64,000 bases of DNA from CALZIK01 sp945787635 (GTDB lineage: Bacteria; Acidobacteriota; Thermoanaerobaculia; Multivoradales; JAHEKO01), in the NCBI GenBank assembly GCA_947259725.1, contig CAMYNM010000001.1, forward strand, positions 496,001-560,000, in the 5' to 3' direction. Of this stretch, positions 62,154-64,000 are shown in pieces (the first letter of the stretch is position 1; the number at the start of each line of letters is the position of its first letter). Under the pieces are notes generated by a model that worked only from the letters and a program-made list of their open reading frames with translations, did not search any database and was not told the DNA's origin. The translations under genes and the position numbers were made by a program.

Positions 62154-62396
62154 TCAGTCCAGTCGCGAGTGGCTACCGTCGCAGTACGGTTGATTGCCGG
62201 TGTGCTTGCATTGACACAGCGCCACTCGCTTCGACTCGGCGAGCTCCAACTTGAGCGGCGAGAACGCCCCCTCTTGTTTGTGCGATCCGTCGCAGAATGG
62301 CTGGCTCTTCGAAAGACCACACACACACCACCAGTAGGTGCCCGCCTCGAGCTCGAGCACGGCTGGCAGACGTTCGGCTATCACAGGCTTCGGCAT
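62154..62396 (-). CDS. CDGSH iron-sulfur protein with two cluster motifs
   Basis: 80 residues carrying two CDGSH-type [2Fe-2S] sites, CVCGLSKSQPFCDGSH and CQCKHTGNQPYCDGSH, each with three Cys and one His. Two motifs in a single chain match the pseudo-dimeric MiNT/CISD3-type architecture, whereas mitoNEET has one motif per chain. It likely serves in redox or cluster transfer. A GGGGG ribosome-binding site lies 7 bases before the ATG at 62396. The adenosine deaminase gene lies 40 bp upstream on the same strand. Confidence 0.88.
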   Translation of the reverse strand: MPKPVIAERLPAVLELEAGTYWWCVCGLSKSQPFCDGSHKQEGAFSPLKLELAESKRVALCQCKHTGNQPYCDGSHSRLD

Positions 62397-62436
62397 CGCA
62401 TGACCCCCTTGTCGATTCTCCCGATCGGCGACAAGC

Positions 62437-63486
62437 CTATCCCGACGGCGAATCCGGGGACAGCCCGTCTTTCTCGAACCAGGCCGCGAACTCGCCAGCG
62501 AGGGTGTCACGCTCACCGGGCGTAAGAAACGCCTGATCGAGGGCGGCAGTGGAAAGACTCGCCACCTCGCGGCGATTCAGAGCCAGCTCTCCGGCCACCA
62601 GCTCGAGCTCGCGAGTGAGGCTCGTGTGAAACAGAGCCGGGTCATCGCTGTTGATCGAAAAGGACAGGCCTTCTTCGCGAATCACCCGGATCGGATGCTC
62701 GGCAAGTGAGGCAACCAACCCGAGGCACACGTTCGAAGTCGGGTTGACTTCGAGCGGAATCCGCCGTCGCCGAAGCTCGTCGACCAGATCGGGATCGTCC
62801 ACTGCCCGAATCCCATGGCCGATGCGCTCCGCCCCGCAAAGCTCGAGCGCCTCCCAAACGGTCGCCGGACCGCTCTGCTCGCCGGCGTGCACAGCCCGAT
62901 GCAGCCCCTCGGCCTTCGCCACCTCGAAGTGCTCTCGAAACGGCGCGGCCGCGTGGCTTTCCTTACCCGACAGCCCGATAGCGGCAACGAAATGGTCCCG
63001 GTGACTCAAAGCCCACTCGAGAGTCTGGTCCGCTCGCGACGGATCGACGTTGCGCACGATGTCGGGAATCCAGCGCAACCGCACGCCCAGGTTCCTCTCG
63101 CCGTCCAGCACGGTTTCGGCGAGCGCTTCCGCGACCTCGCCGGCGTTGACGCCGTTGGCGATGTGAGTCGAGATCGTGAAGTGGGCCTCAGTATGGCGGA
63201 TGTTCTGGCGCGCCTGTTCTTCCAGAAACGCCGCGGTGATCAACTGGAAGTCCTCGGGATCCCGCAAGCACCGCGAGATTGTCAGATAGACCTCCAGAAA
63301 GTGATCGAAATCTCGGAACTCGAGCCAGCGCTCGATTCCCGCGACGTCACCAGCCGGCAGCTCGACCGAGCGGCGCTTTGCGAGTTGCAGCAAGGTCGGC
63401 GCCCTGATCGCTCCTTCGAGATGCACGTGCAACTCGACTTTCGGCATGCGCCGAATGAAATCCGACAGCTCGGCGTCGACGCTCAC
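62437..63486 (-). CDS. add: Adenosine deaminase family protein
   Basis: 349 residues, TIM-barrel metal-dependent deaminase converting adenosine to inosine (adenine deaminase is an alternative). Metal ligands and catalytic residues are visible in LHVHLEGA (HxH), VHAGEQSGP (His, Glu), ERIGHGIR (His) and INSDDPALF (Asp pair). Length and motif order are normal. It belongs to a leftward run ending in the CDGSH and DUF2071-like genes; coaD lies 17 bp upstream. Confidence 0.86.
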   Translation of the reverse strand: MSVDAELSDFIRRMPKVELHVHLEGAIRAPTLLQLAKRRSVELPAGDVAGIERWLEFRDFDHFLEVYLTISRCLRDPEDFQLITAAFLEEQARQNIRHTEAHFTISTHIANGVNAGEVAEALAETVLDGERNLGVRLRWIPDIVRNVDPSRADQTLEWALSHRDHFVAAIGLSGKESHAAAPFREHFEVAKAEGLHRAVHAGEQSGPATVWEALELCGAERIGHGIRAVDDPDLVDELRRRRIPLEVNPTSNVCLGLVASLAEHPIRVIREEGLSFSINSDDPALFHTSLTRELELVAGELALNRREVASLSTAALDQAFLTPGERDTLAGEFAAWFEKDGLSPDSPSG

Positions 63487-63503
63487 TGCCCGACCGGGGC
63501 CCC

Positions 63504-64000
63504 TCAGGGCCGCTGCCCGTCGTCGGCCTCGTGACTCCCGAGCCGCAACGACATCCGCTCGAGAGACATCTCGGGTACCAGGCCTTCAAGGTGCCCGCCG
63601 AGGAAAAACACTTCCTTGACCAGCTTGCTCGAAAGATAGATGTACTCGTGCTTGGGGACCAGGAACACGGTCTCCACCCTCTTGTTGAGCCTCCGATTCA
63701 TCAACGCCATTTGGAACTCGTACTCGAAGTCCGACACGGCCCGCAGACCGCGAACGATCACGTTGGCGCCTTCTCGATCCATGAAATCGACCAACAAGCC
63801 CGAAAAGCTGCCGACCCGGCAGCCGGCCAAGTCGGCTACCTCGCTCCGGATGATCTCGATTCTCTCGGCTACAGTGAACAGCGGGTCTTTGGATTCGTTC
63901 CCCAGAACCGCCACGATGACCTCGTCGAAGAGCGGGCAGCAGCGCTTGATGATGTCCAGATGGCCGTTGTGCAAGGGGTCGAAAGAGCCCGGGTACACCG
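63504..64000 (-). CDS. coaD: Phosphopantetheine adenylyltransferase CoaD (5' end outside window)
   Basis: Penultimate enzyme of coenzyme A synthesis: ATP plus 4'-phosphopantetheine gives dephospho-CoA. YPGSFDPLHNGHLDII contains the HxGH nucleotidyltransferase motif; EYIYLSSKLVKEV has the second ATP-binding region (ISSS-type). The family normally has four to six residues before YPGSFDP, so the start codon lies beyond base 64000 and the gene is partial only because the window ends; the GTG at 63998 is unlikely to be the start. About 165 residues are present, near the usual 160, with an extended C-terminus. Confidence 0.92.
   Translation of the reverse strand, partial: VYPGSFDPLHNGHLDIIKRCCPLFDEVIVAVLGNESKDPLFTVAERIEIIRSEVADLAGCRVGSFSGLLVDFMDREGANVIVRGLRAVSDFEYEFQMALMNRRLNKRVETVFLVPKHEYIYLSSKLVKEVFFLGGHLEGLVPEMSLERMSLRLGSHEADDGQRP

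Noticed and set aside
63504..63998. coaD starting at the GTG at 63998
   Set aside because: The GTG encodes the residue just before the YPGSFDP motif; CoaD needs a few residues before it, so the true start is outside the window.

Overview
The window is GC-rich, densely packed bacterial chromosome with 43 protein genes, about half in overlapping operons. I saw no tRNA, rRNA, CRISPR array or insertion sequence. RND efflux pumps, an L,D-transpeptidase, a lytic transglycosylase and secreted M14, M16 and C25 peptidases point to a diderm cell envelope. The mix of fused 2-oxoacid dehydrogenase E1, paired M16 peptidases, SdrD-type surface protein and split complex I genes resembles uncultured Acidobacteriota (perhaps Thermoanaerobaculia). 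That placement is inference from gene content, not from a marker gene.

Layout. 27-2821 (-): molybdopterin oxidoreductase of the FdhF/YdeP type overlapped by mobA. 2921-6430 (+): response regulator and a catalytic/non-catalytic M16 peptidase pair. 6436-8817 (-): fused alpha-beta 2-oxoacid dehydrogenase E1. 8912-16501 (-): adaptor plus two different RND transporters. 16684-25511 (+): three large signalling proteins in a row (GAF/GGDEF-like sigma-54 activator; receiver-PAS-GGDEF-EAL; two-propeller sensor fused to GGDEF). 25548-38905 (-): a giant 3437-residue secreted protein with SdrD-like repeats and a C25 (gingipain-type) peptidase domain, then a probable lasso-peptide precursor, an asparagine-synthetase-like cyclase and an HPr-kinase-like protein. 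39262-42678: cell-wall enzymes. 42897-45431 (+): ECF sigma factor, putative anti-sigma factor, PDZ protein and a MocA-like nucleotidyltransferase. 45417-46674: YihY membrane protein and a small unknown. 46702-52429 (-): nuoB, nuoCD, nuoI, korA, korB. 52471-56855: TPR/transglutaminase-like protein, rubrerythrin-like protein, SpoIIE-type phosphatase, lytic transglycosylase. 56890-64000 (-): xerD, LeuA-like synthase, beta-decarboxylating dehydrogenase, DUF819 protein, DUF2071-like protein, double CDGSH protein, adenosine deaminase and a 5'-truncated coaD.

The most unusual item is the lasso-type RiPP locus at 25548-28537. The precursor has the YxxP leader motif, a Thr at -2 and a predicted 18-residue core with Asp at position 8. 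A cyclase and a kinase-like gene follow directly, but no B1/B2 leader-binding/protease gene or exporter is present in the window. Its immediate upstream neighbour on the same strand is the giant C25 peptidase gene. Second in interest is nuoB-nuoCD-nuoI joined to a 2-oxoacid:ferredoxin oxidoreductase without the NADH-oxidising nuoEFG genes or the membrane subunits. Third is the signalling trio, in which only the last GGDEF domain looks able to make c-di-GMP, the middle protein looks like a phosphodiesterase, and the first is a transcription activator.
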